Assembly (NCBI GenBank): GCA_011109175.1
Contig: RDEW01000019.1
Span: forward strand, 1,081,845-1,125,110
Length of the DNA stretch: 43,266 bases
DNA from: Dicyema japonicum
Lineage: Eukaryota; Dicyemida; Rhombozoa; Dicyemidae
Reading direction: 5' to 3'
Of this stretch, positions 30,655 to 40,165 are shown piece by piece. Position 1 is the stretch's first letter. The number at the start of each line of letters is the position of its first letter. Under the pieces are notes generated by a model. It ran no database searches, had not been told where the DNA came from, and saw only the letters and a program-made list of their open reading frames with translations. A program made the translations under genes and the position numbers.

Positions 30655-31050
30655 TAATCTTGAATTTTTTTAAAAATTTTATTAAATATATTTTAACAAT
30701 TTAACAAATTTATTCATTATTTATTTTAATGAACGCATTAAAAAATGATGAAAAGTCGCGTTCATTAAACAGAAAAATAACTGTAGTCAGATATAGAGTG
30801 AAAGCGGACAGCCGGTTTTCATTGCCCACTGTAGAAATGACTTCACTCTCCACCTTCGTTCGTCTATGTCTTGAAAAAGTAAAATAGGCTTGCATAGAAT
30901 TTCTCTTGTACAAGAACAAAAATGAACTTCCGAACAGCTGTGTATATGTTACGAGGTTTCTAAATGCTCTTCTATAGTTTCCACTATATTTCTGTATTCA
31001 CGACGCTCCTTTTTGAGACATAAATTAAATTAAAATTTAAGACAAAATAA
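30655..31050. other. AT-rich spacer
   Basis: AT-rich sequence with one 69-codon minus-strand frame of no recognisable similarity (30710-30919). I see no supportable gene. Confidence 0.4.
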
Positions 31051-31054
31051 TGAA

Positions 31055-31265
31055 AAGGTTCTTTTGCAATACATGCTGATAGGTCTAGTGCTGCATCTCT
31101 TATATAAAGCATTTCTCGATATTCTCGTAGGCCACGAGGGGACTTTGTGCATTATTTTTGCAAAAGTACCAAAAGTAATTTGCAAAATTCTAAAAATATT
31201 GTTATTCATAATTTAAAATTTCATTGGTACTTTTGCAATACATGCTTCACGAAATAAGGCTCTAA
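31055..31265. repeat. rearranged repeat cluster
   Basis: AAGGTTCTTTTGCAATACATG minus its last base lies at 31055-31074 and is the exact reverse complement of 31718-31737 inside the Merlin-like frame. Immediately after it, 31075-31137 duplicates about 60 bp of the RTE relic (30036-30098). TTGCAAAAGTACCA near 31154 and TGGTACTTTTGCAA near 31225 form a further inverted repeat. ACGAAATAAGGCTCTAA at 31249 recurs at 31427. This is a patchwork of copied transposon fragments. Confidence 0.55.
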
Positions 31266-31290
31266 CTAAAAAATTTTAATTTAATTTAAC

Positions 31291-31430
31291 ACCCAAGACC
31301 ACGGTAAAACTAAAACTAACTATCACGTGATCCCGATGCGTTCCGCCAAAATCCTCATTCTTTCCCGGTGCTCCTCCCTCGTATTCACACAAGCTCGTAC
31401 TGGGCAGCTGACTGACTGTGACTGTACGAA
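31291..31430 (-). mobile_element. LINE 3' end (GIT-stop), first copy
   Basis: The minus strand reads CPVRACVNTREEHRERMRIL plus AERIGIT-stop, the best-preserved version of the LINE C-terminal tail apart from the element at 6.87 kb. It is followed by TAGTTAGTTTTAGTTTTACC. Its 3' end coincides with the edge of the 3.4-kb block. An equivalent copy lies at 42139-42270. Confidence 0.65.
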
Positions 31431-31554
31431 ATAAGGCTCTAAATGAATTAATGAAATTTTTTTTAAATATTAGATCTTAAAATTAAAAAAATGAACAATG
31501 CTGAATTTGTAAATGTTATTATAATTTTTTTTAAATAAAATTTTGAATTTTTAC

Positions 31555-31765
31555 CGGCTTGTGGGGATGTGTGATACAGTTGTTATGCGAAAATGTTCAA
31601 AACTGAAGGACTACGAACTACCACATTCTGAAATGGAGTCAGTTGCCTTCCTTCAGGAGGTTGGAATCTTTCCGAAAGAAAAGAAATGCCTTAAAAGATA
31701 TTTGATGACCCTTCTCCATGTATTGCAAAAGAACCTTACTTTTTTTAATTTTGACGTTTTTTCTA
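31555..31765 (+). pseudogene. possible Merlin/ISXO2-like transposase N-terminus
   Basis: The plus strand reads HSEMESVAFLQEVGIFPKEK plus KCLKRYLMTLLHVLQKNL. F-L-x-E-x-G-L/I-x-P-x-x-x-x-C followed by M-x-L is the layout of the N-terminal zinc-binding region of ISXO2/Merlin transposases, but the second Cys pair is not evident. A Merlin C-terminus at 9.8-10.2 kb shows that the family is present in this genome. The frame is cut by LINE sequence at about 31765. The second copy (42400-42600) has a frameshift. Confidence 0.4.
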
Positions 31766-32520
31766 ATAGGTGATGTATATGGCTACTCTACTATGAACTC
31801 ATGGTTCCTCAAAAACCACATGAAAATATCCCCTGGGAAGTCGAGCACTGCGATTATCTCCTCCTAAAGGAAACATACATCCTTCGATCCTAAATTAACT
31901 TGTAATGGAGAGCTCATCCCAGTTAATAAGAACCCATCAATCCTTGGAGTTACATATGACCCGTTGATGACGTTCACACATCATGTGGACACAATAATTT
32001 CAAGAGTTCAAAAAAAGATGGGGATCCTCAAGACCTTTGCTAGATCTCCAACATCTTCATTTTCTCATCTCAAATAATTATACAAACAGTATATTCTACC
32101 GACAATGGAACATGCATGTACGGCGTGGATTACCCCCTGTCAATATCCACACAGAACAAGTTAGAGGTCATACAAAACCAATGCCTCCGGATCCTTCTTA
32201 AATGTGACAGAATGACGCCTACGTCAGAAATGAGGAACAGGCTAGATCTTAAAAAAGTTATGGAACATCTCGGTGACGAACAACAAAAATTTTTGAAAAT
32301 GGTGCAATCTTCTGGTAGCTCCCTTGAAGATGAGTTTCTTGCCTACCAGAAGGATGCTCGCAAATTTGAAATTAAACCTTCCCCTTTTGAACGATCATAA
32401 AAGATTGCAGACAAAGTCGAAACAAAAGAGGACGGACTGACACCGGGATCACTTAATTAGACGATAACTTTTTCCTCTTTCCTGTGTCCAGGGGATTATA
32501 ATAATAATATGGCTACCCTA
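31766..32520 (+). mobile_element. LINE RT thumb and C-terminus, first copy
   Basis: The plus strand reads NSWFLKNHMKISPGKSSTAI, NPSILGVTYDPLMTFTHHVD, TIISRVQKKMGILKTFARSP, then after a stop YKQYILPTMEHACTAW, STQNKLEVIQNQCLRILLKC and MEHLGDEQQKFLKMVQSS. The order (I-L-G-V-T-Y-D...H-V...Y...W...Q...R) is that of I/Jockey-type RT C-termini. It differs from the 6.87-kb family in sequence but ends with GRTDTGIT-stop, TTAG and a GTGTCCAGGGG...TAATAATAATA tail (32440-32510). It is 5'-truncated with stops. Confidence 0.68.
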
Positions 32521-33540
32521 TGATTTTCTTATAGTGGTTGAGTGGTCTCTAATAATATCTATGTCTTATCGTACTCCCAGTCTGTCTATTCTACTTCCTC
32601 TACAATAACAACTTTCGACGTCAGGAGACTGCGGAAGACCTCGATGAACAGCGGAGACGTGAGGTAGAAAAATACATAGAGAAAACTGGTAGAACTGATA
32701 GTGAAAAGCAAGGCATAAACAGAACCCTAAGTATTCATATACTTATGGGTAACGCGGGAGTGCAGTTAACTAATTAATTAACTAACTATGATCTTGTTAA
32801 TTTGCCACGTGGTGTCATGTGGCTACATGATTGAAGATTTCCATTTCTTCTTTCTGATGACGTCATAGCATACCTTAATTATGAGACCCTTAATGCCTAG
32901 CCGACATTCAAAATGATCCATTTCTTCGGTTCATCGGGAGACGATTTTATTCTCTGGCGACGAGTTCTGGCATCGGCCTCAGCTTCCGGACAATTTCCTC
33001 TGGTTCACTATGCTTGGATGAGGTTCTACTAAATAGCGTCAGGATCACGGGATTAGATAGTTTTGATTTACCCTTGGTTAGTTTCTCTCTAAGACAAAAA
33101 GCTCTCATCCAGGTTCCTTCAATATGGTGGGAGAGGTTTTGAACAAACTCCTTCTTTATTTTAGAGAGTTTAGTTTATAATGTCTTCTTAGTCCATTAAG
33201 AAGGGATCGAGAGGCTAGAGCCACTTTGAGCAAATGAGAGCTATACCATTGTGTGGAAAAGTTGCGTCACCAGTTCAAGAGTTAACCACCAGGCTAACTG
33301 GTCAAGGATTAACAATCAAAATCCAAAAATAACAATTAAAATATGAGACTCACTCCTCCGTCAATTTAAAAAAATCAGAGTTGTATAGTCATAGCGATCG
33401 TTAATAGGACGAATAGATCTTTTTCTAGCAAACCGTTCGATTCTTTTCTATATAAACTAGAAATTATGCTTAAATTAGTAGAAAATTAGCATAAAGTCAA
33501 GATAATTCAAAACTTTCTACAATTTACGATTATATATAGC
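32521..33540. other. region without recognisable gene
   Basis: A plus-strand stretch at 32610-32730 (FRRQETAEDLDEQRRREVEK) is charged and helix-like but not attributable. CTAATTAATTAACTAACTAT at 32769-32788 and GGATCACGGGATTAG at about 33050 resemble decayed LINE 3' motifs. The rest is plain AT-rich sequence. Confidence 0.35.
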
Positions 33541-33970
33541 GAGACTAGACTCGTTTCACAGGATCATCTAAGAAACATAACTGGAATGTCCTAGCCATCC
33601 TAGATCTCGCGGAAAGGACTGTACAATAACTGTGACTGTGTACCATTAAGTCTCGAGATCTCTCGTTGGAGACTTTTTGGACACGTCCTGAAGTTGGGCC
33701 CGATATCCCCCCCCCCCGAATATCGCAATGGAAGATTACTACTCCTCCTCTAATGTAAAACGCTTTCGTGGAAGACCGAGAACAACCCTCCTGGTTACAA
33801 AACGAACTGAAAGCTGTGAAGAAAACATTGGCATCTGGTGATGATCTGGACTCACTGAGGGACCTAGCTAAAATCAGAAGAGCTTGAAGCAAGCTAACTA
33901 GTTCTCTTATATTTTTTTCTGCACACGTGGAGCTATAAATATTATGGCTCTCGTGAAAGTGCTAATAATA
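33541..33970 (+). mobile_element. RTE-like LINE C-terminus with 3' hairpin
   Basis: The plus strand reads LDSFHRIHLRNITGMS, LYNNCDCVPLSLEISRWRLF plus GHVLKLGP, FRGRPRTTLLVTKRTE and KKTLASGDDLDSLRDLAKIR plus RA-stop, aligning with LDSFHRGQLRKITGTTWP and SRWRLFGHVLRM of the relic at 29.7-30.6 kb. The 3' tail is the hairpin CACGTGGAGC...GCTCTCGTG (33924-33955), then AAAGTGCTAATAATAAATAG. A run of C at about 33709 breaks the frame. Confidence 0.7.
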
Positions 33971-35220
33971 AATAGCGAGAATCATAAAATCATGACAACT
34001 TGTAGTTACTACAACGTCCTCAAGACTGAACATGGTCCGTTTTTTCAATGGGCAAGGTACTTTATTTCACTCATTGAAATGGACATCCACCTTGTTGTTG
34101 GGGAATATAAGTTATCACAAAAAACGATTTTTCACCACTCGGGAGCAATTGAGTTTTATGTGACAGGAATGGAGTTTGGCGCTAAGAGCTGCAGAAAGGA
34201 TTGATCGATGTTCTCAATTTGATGTTTTCAAAGGACCCGAGCATAAAATGGAGATTAGAACATCATGAAATCCACGTTGACCAACATACCATCTTAGGGC
34301 AGTCGACCGATTAACCAACCGGCCTCTCCCGTTAATTAAGAGGACATTTAAGGATTAATGACTAATATCACTTCTTCCATCTGAAGGCAGACGATCTTTC
34401 GCATGTTCGTCAAGGTTTTTGGACCGACGAAATTTGAAACTACAACGTTGATGTATCCGGAGCTGAAAGAATTTGTGCATTCAATGGCTCAAAGTTCTCA
34501 CTTGTTCCAAGGGTATTGATTAAGGGGGGGAGGGGTGAAAAATATGTCATTTGTGAGACAATAAGTTTTGACGTGGTCAAGGATCATTCTGACGTTAACT
34601 TTTCTATGATAAAGCTGGGACTTTGCTATTCAAGAACACTGACCAAACTATCTTAAGAAACTGGATACTCAAAACTCTCCCGTGTTCCCAAAAACAGATA
34701 GACAAATATATCTGAGACTTAAAATACAAAATTGAAGAAAAAGTCATTGACATAATCTCCAATATTCTCATAAATTGCAACCGCTTCCATGTTCTTTACA
34801 AAAATAATATAGTCCTTATCCTCTTGTGGCTTATAGATTGACTCAATTTTTTATTTAATCTCAAGAATTCAGACAAAGATAAAGTTAGGAAACTCCGACG
34901 TTCCGACAATTTATTTAAGAAACTCTATTATCACCGAGAAACTACAGAAAAACCTCTCGAATCCGCGAAAATTGGGACCTGGTAAATTACGGCGGACTCG
35001 AGGGGCAAATTTGAATTTTTTATAATTAATAAAAATGCATTTTTTTTAATTTTAAAAACTAATTAAAAATGAAAACATTAATTTCCTTAAAAATAATCTG
35101 TATTCTAGTTTTAATGGCTCCGGCTTCATCGGTCTGTGTGGCCAAGAAACAAGTCGTTTCTTCCATTCAAGGCTAGAGGCCTCAAATACACGAAATTTGG
35201 GAAAAAACCCACCCCTCTTC
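33971..35220. other. unassigned region, decayed coding-like patches
   Basis: A plus-strand frame (33944-34204, 86 codons) begins inside the RTE tail, so its 5' part is not a gene. At about 34630-34800 a frame reads NTDQTILRNWILKTLPCSQK and KIEEKVIDIISNILINCNRF with stops, resembling a decayed protein of unknown type. Sequence near 35000-35100 is AT-rich. Confidence 0.3.
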
Positions 35221-35224
35221 AAAC

Positions 35225-35390
35225 TCTAATGAAAGATGATATTCAGGAAAGCCGTGGGTACTCTGGAGAAACATAGGAAAAACCTTTCGATCCTGTTGAG
35301 GCGTACCTGGATCACTTAATTAGTTGGTTTACTCCTTCTTTCTTGTGTTCCCCTTCGGGGTTATTAAATAAATAAAAAAATATTCTTGTT
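35225..35390 (+). mobile_element. LINE 3' end with GIT-type stop and hairpin
   Basis: The plus strand reads KAVGTLEKHRKNLSILLRRT plus WIT-stop, aligned with KCVGSRSEHREKMARLLRDA plus GIT-stop. GGATCACTTAATTAGTTGG follows, then CCCCTTCGGGG (a four-base-pair hairpin with a three-base loop at about 35352) and TTATTAAATAAATAAAAAAA. It is a short 5'-truncated insertion. Confidence 0.62.
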
Positions 35391-35715
35391 TTGATGTTTC
35401 TACTAAAACATCATCGAGGACATTGAAGACATTTAAGTTAACTTCATTCTTCTGTTTAGAGTACTTCCTCAATGTATAGACAGTTTATTCTTTTGTTCTC
35501 CATCATTAATGCATTTCTTTGTCTTCATCATTTTTATCCAAATTTTTTAGTATCTCTTTATTCTCTATACTCATAGAGAAGAAATTCATCTTCTGGAATT
35601 GGATATTTATTTGCAGTCTAGACACGAATTCTTGATAAGTTTCAGGCTAAAACTCGTCATTAATTTCTTCAATAAAATCTTGGGTCCATTTAGCACGTCA
35701 AAAATAGTTTATTAT
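35391..35715 (-). pseudogene. decayed coding-like stretch, unassigned
   Basis: On the minus strand one frame reads RAKWTQDFIEEINDEF-stop-PE, then TYQEFVSRLQINIQFQKMNF and ENKEILKNLDKNDEDKE with several stops. The amino-acid pattern is protein-like and helical. It could be exons with unrecognised introns or a pseudogene. No family was recognised. Confidence 0.3.
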
Positions 35716-36002
35716 TTTTGTACTATTTCCATGCTTGATAGGTATAAATTATAGCATCCTTAAGGCTTATTCTTTACATGCCTCGTTTATGATTTTCCGA
35801 GTTCAATTTTTTCAGTTTTTTTAATTAAAAAACGGGATGACCCCTTTTCCCCTTCACGTCTGGAAGATCTTTGGTCTGGACGCAACTTGCATAGACACGT
35901 TCTCTCAAGCACCGACAACATTTTTAAATCTGTTCAACACCTGGCATCGGCAAGCATGCTTCGACCGCGGAAAACCTAAAATCAATAAATATTCTTGCCT
36001 CG

Positions 36003-38415
36003 GGAATTTTGAGACAGATTACAATTGGTTTAAAAATCATCAAACCGACGTTTCATAGCATTTCTTGAACTTATGGTCTGCTCTGCGTTCGAAATGACCT
36101 CGTCGAGCAAATCAAGTCTTCTTTCAATGTCGGCTTCGTCATACTCCCGTCTAAGCAAATAATGCACGTAAAATACGCCTCTCTGGCCTCATGGACCGTT
36201 TTTAAGGGGTGAATATCTTCAAGTGGAGTTCCGCAGCTGGGAGAAGGCTTCGTCTTGCTCAGCCATTGTTTCTCTGATTTTTTCAATCTGAGGATTATAT
36301 TTTTCCAGTCTCTTTTCGAAGAATTTCTAAAAAGAGCAATCAGGAAAAATCGCACAGAATCGGGATCATGCACAGTCTGAGCCAACTTCTGAGTCACGTC
36401 ATCGTTTACGGCTTCTTCCCTCAGAGAGTTCATCATTTCTTGCTTATTTTCTGTCAATCTCGCGATTTTGTTGGCCAATTCCTTAAAAGTGTAAACGTCA
36501 GCCATCAATTCTTCATCTTTCTATAAAGCGGTCCCAAATCAACCAATGAAGCTGGTCGGATCAGTCAAGTGATTCTTCAGCTCTCTCCTGTCCGTCAGAG
36601 TGTTCATGATGGTGATTATCTGTTCCAACGCAGTCAGTATTTGCTTGTCGCTTTCTCTGAGGGATTCGTGATTTGATTTGAGCTTTTCGAACAAACGTTT
36701 GTCGTTTTCCAGTTTCTCCTTCGAAGTGACCTTAAAGTTAATCACTAAATTACCGAAGATTTTTTCAATTCGACAAATTTAGCATCAATGTTTTTAATCC
36801 CCTCCTTAATTTGAGCCAGGACGTTTTCGAGCTCTGACTTTGCCATGAAATAATGAAACCTTCAAACTGAGAGGTCACTTTGTCGCATTTCCCGCTATTT
36901 TTGTCGGAAAAAAGCATGCATTTTGTGATTCGCTCAGAAAAGTCAGACAGACGTCCTTTAATAATGTCCTCGACTATTTTCATGTTAAATCCAGTCATGG
37001 TGTCCCTTTATCATAGAAAATATGAAATACTGGATTTTTCCGTCCTGCGCGGAAATTTCGTCTGCAATTGAACGTAGGAGCTTGGCTTTGTACTCGCTTC
37101 GATTATAACGGGGACCACCTGTAAATCGACGACATTTCATGACTTTTAAGGGAAACAAGACGGGAGAACAGGTCAGGCCCTGAGTCTTCATGCATATTCA
37201 ATCTTAATGGCTGGACAAATTTTTTACCTAAAAACTGTTAAAACAAAAAATACCAGAAACCGGATAATCCAGCGTATTGGGCACAGATTGGTAATAAACA
37301 AAATTATTCGTTTTTTCCGCAGAGTCGTGCTCCTCCTTTATTTTTGCAGATAATTTTTTTAGTTCATTAAAATCAGGTATAATTTCCTGTTAAAATTATA
37401 TTGAAACATAAATATAATCAAAAAATATTTGAATCTTAAATAAAATTTTACTTTATAGCGGGAATTTTCGCACAATTTTAATGAGCTAAGTGCGTCCTTA
37501 TAAAACCGTAGACCTCTTCCATATTGCTCAGCAGCCACTTCTCTTTGCCCATAAAAGTGATTTATTTGAGATTTGAAATAACTTCCAACTCCTTCAGCCC
37601 AGTTTGTGATAAACTACGCGTAAATTCGTGAAAAACCTGTGAAATCGACTTTTTGGTATTTTGCAGTGATATATCTTTCTTGACGTCTTCAAACTCGTTA
37701 ATAAGATGAATAATAATTAAAGGAAGTGGAGACTTTGCCGAGAAATCGTTACTGCACTTTAAGTACACGCAAATTTGGGCAAAAATCTTAAAATGATGTG
37801 AATTAAAACCAGAAATATCTTTGATAGGATACTGTAGTGCTGAGGGTTAGCTCTATACCCCAAATTTTCAGTGAAGACTGAAATAATTTCTATACAGCCG
37901 GACGATTTCTGGAATGCTATACACAAAGCTCGCAAATACTAGAAAATCAGATGTAGGGGTTAACTGAGTCTTTATCGCTAAACTCGCTTTGTTTGACGGA
38001 ATGCGGCAACATCAAAGCGACGTTGTAAAGCGCGAAGATTTCGTCCACATAAATGGTCAGATATTCGAGCTTCTCGTTAAAGGAGGTGTCGGCCCAAGAG
38101 ACTTCCTCAGTTGGAAAAATATTCATTCTAGTAGCGCGGGCTTTTAGAAATTGTAGCTGACATAAGTATTCCTTTGTTTTTTTTAAATTGCTAACATCAG
38201 GCATGCATGCGTACTGAAATTAATTAAGAAGTACTTCTCTTAGAATGTTAATGTGCTCTATTTCTGAGGAGAACGAATTTGGGTCATCTCCATAGCTAAG
38301 GACACACTGAATTGTCAAATATATTATTAACTCTTTGTATAAATCGATCAAAAGTGACAGTTGTCTCACATGAGAAAAATCCAAAGCGTCTGAAAAACAA
38401 ATTGTAATATTCCAT
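36003..38415 (-). pseudogene. PDCD6IP: ALIX copy 2, lacking the proline-rich tail
   Basis: This is a near-identical copy of the ALIX BRO1 and V-domain exons (about 1% different), with the same short introns (for example GTACTTCTTAATTAATTTCAG minus its last base at the same place). It retains the base missing near 17505 in copy 1, so the exon with KSNHESLRESDKQILTALEQ is open here. Homology stops at about 36003 (GGGAATTTTGAGACAGATT), just before the terminal exon, so the proline-rich tail is absent and unrelated AT-rich DNA follows. Near 36230 it is one T shorter than copy 1, and the exon carrying EKRLEKYNPQIEKIRE does not join the next one in frame. It is most likely a truncated duplicate, though a protein of BRO1 plus V domain might be made. 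Confidence 0.75.
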
Positions 38416-38569
38416 CACAACGAAATAATAAAAAAATTTAAATTTTTGTTTTAATTTAACTTAACATTTTTGGAAATTTAAGATATTTTATTACGACAAA
38501 TTACGGTAGTGTGCTGGATTATGTAAAAAAGTCCGAAAAGAAGCTCCAAAATCACTGAACGCTGGATTT

Positions 38570-38830
38570 CTAGAGAGTTCCAGCCAACAATGCCTCTTGA
38601 AGACTTGATAGGAAAGACCCATGGAACGCGCCTTCGTGACTGCGAAGGTCCAGTCACTCGACCGATACTTGCTTGTGTGGGGTCGAGGGAGGAGCATCAG
38701 GCCAAGATGAGGTCCCTGCTAGAGCGTGATTTCTTAGTTTGTGTAACCGTGGTCTCTGGTGTTATTATTATGCTCTTTTTGCAAAACTCTCCGAGTTGAC
38801 AGTAAATCCTCTTTTTGAATCTCCTCAGCT
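38570..38830 (+). mobile_element. LINE C-terminal fragment, second copy
   Basis: Same as 19430-19690, copied with segment A: ACVGSREEHQAKMRSLLERD. Only a few substitutions separate the two. Confidence 0.6.
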
Positions 38831-39149
38831 AATAAACTGTTCGTCTACCATGCCAAAGTTAACCGATCTATGGGAGCTACTGTCATTTTTTGCATCCTAT
38901 TTAATAACTGATGGTCTCCTACAAGTTAGTATGGCCGAGGTTATTTAACTGACTAACTAACTATCGGCAGCGTGTAATGAGAAAAACGGAAGCCCTAATG
39001 GCACCTCCAAAGTTTCCACATTTAAAACGAGCGTATAGGAAGCGAGCAAAGGTGAAATGGATGTTTAAGGAGGCCGGGGTAACCAGACGGCCGTGTTTTC
39101 CCTGCTAATTTTTAAATAAACAAATAAGAAGGAAAGTTGGATGGAGAAT

Positions 39150-40150
39150 ACAGTAGAACGGATTGTATGGAGGAGCAAAACTCTGGATATTTTATGATTA
39201 TGGGAAAGGCGGGATATTGGTATATTCGCTAGTTAGCAATCAAACCAGTGGTTGACTTTGTGATGTAGCTCTAGCGTACTATGGAGATGCATTAGAATGT
39301 TTAATGTCTTCATGACTTCTGTTGGGATATAACCTTTCATCCGCTAACTTTGTGGAAGTTAAGTCGATATTTGAAATAACCGAGAATACTCTGGTTAATT
39401 CCCGATCTCTTAGAAAGTATGCTGCAGAGCTGGTTTCCCTTACCAGCGCTGTTCAGATAGATGTATTAATTATTAGTAAGAACAAACATAAAAAAACTCG
39501 GAATTATTAATATCCTGGGATATGATTCGATTGATATTCCTATGGCGTCCTGGTGCGATCACTGGTACAGGCACCTCTATTTTCTACAAGAAAAATATTA
39601 ATACGCTTATGTCAAAATTTATTATCTCTGTATTTTTTCTTTTGTATAGGACCTTCTCCACCAGTAAATCCTCTCTCTTCCATTTCACCACAAATCGTAC
39701 CGTCATGGACGGATGACTCCTATCGTCGAATTAATCTCCAAAATCGCATTAAACTATAATAAAAAATCAAAATTTCGACCTCTTCTATCTAGGAACCCGC
39801 CCGCGAGGTCCCTTGATTTACCGGCGATAAAATTACCGGTTACCCATTTCGAAGGTTTTTGATAGTGTCAACAACAGGAAAAAGTCTAATATTTGTGTGA
39901 ATACTAAGCGATCAAATCCATGGATCACTTACAATATCTTGGAGTGTTTGAATTCAAAGGGTCTTCTAAAGATCACATCACAGAAGGAGAAAAGCTACCG
40001 CGATGTTGAAATTCTTTCTACGACATCACTGAGTCCGGAAACTTTTTTATGTTTATACAGCTTGTGTAGAACCGTTCCTGATTTATGGCTACAAGGATGA
40101 TTTGAAATCGATGAGAGAAGTATTCTCGTGGAGCTTCTCGATAGATTGAG
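39150..40150 (+). mobile_element. LINE endonuclease and linker relic, second copy
   Basis: The frame here is better preserved than in copy 1: NTLVNSRSLRKYAAELVSLT plus SAVQIDVLIISKNKHKK (39390-39495), which resembles the start of an APE endonuclease up to the catalytic-Glu block, where Lys-Asn-Lys stands in place of E-T-K. The linker NTKRSNPWITYNILECLNS is at 39897-39955. Confidence 0.5.
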
Positions 40151-40165
40151 GAGATATGCTAATAA

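Larger units (their letters stand above)
27886..31290. other. 3.4-kb block present only in the first duplicate
   Basis: Copy 2 passes from GCCACTGAGAAGGCCGA directly into CCACGGTAAAA (31291 here), skipping this block, with two bases of microhomology (GA). The block holds a LINE 3' end, a pogo-type transposase relic, an RTE-like relic and AT-rich sequence. Nothing in it looks like a host gene; 27886-28480 has no recognisable feature. Confidence 0.8.
31291..32430. repeat. direct duplication, segment C, first copy
   Basis: This segment matches 42139-43266 in the same orientation, with about 1-2% differences by eye, and runs past the right end of the window. It contains a LINE tail (minus), a Merlin-like N-terminus and a LINE RT C-terminus (plus). 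Confidence 0.9.
36005..40165. repeat. direct duplication, segment A, second copy
   Basis: This is the counterpart of 16870-21000. It ends at GATATGCTAATA, where it is fused to segment B (ATGACGTCTACG). Its left boundary replaces a stretch CCGG in copy 1 by ACAATTGGTTT just inside the homology. Confidence 0.93.

Noticed and set aside
31055-31737. Inverted repeats as terminal repeats of a MITE or Merlin element
   Set aside because: The right arm lies inside the transposase-like coding frame, and neither side has a visible target duplication.
33700-33720. C-run as a functional poly(C) element
   Set aside because: It interrupts the RTE-like reading frame and is more simply a local expansion or sequencing problem in dead DNA.
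33944-34204. 86-codon frame beginning MALVKVLI as a gene
   Set aside because: Its first codons are the 3' hairpin tail of the RTE-like LINE, so the start is fortuitous.
36071-36508. 145-codon unspliced frame in ALIX copy 2 as the true protein
   Set aside because: Reading through the 29-nt intron gives a segment unlike ALIX, while removing it gives the coiled-coil KFFEKRLEKYNPQIEKIRE expected for the V domain.
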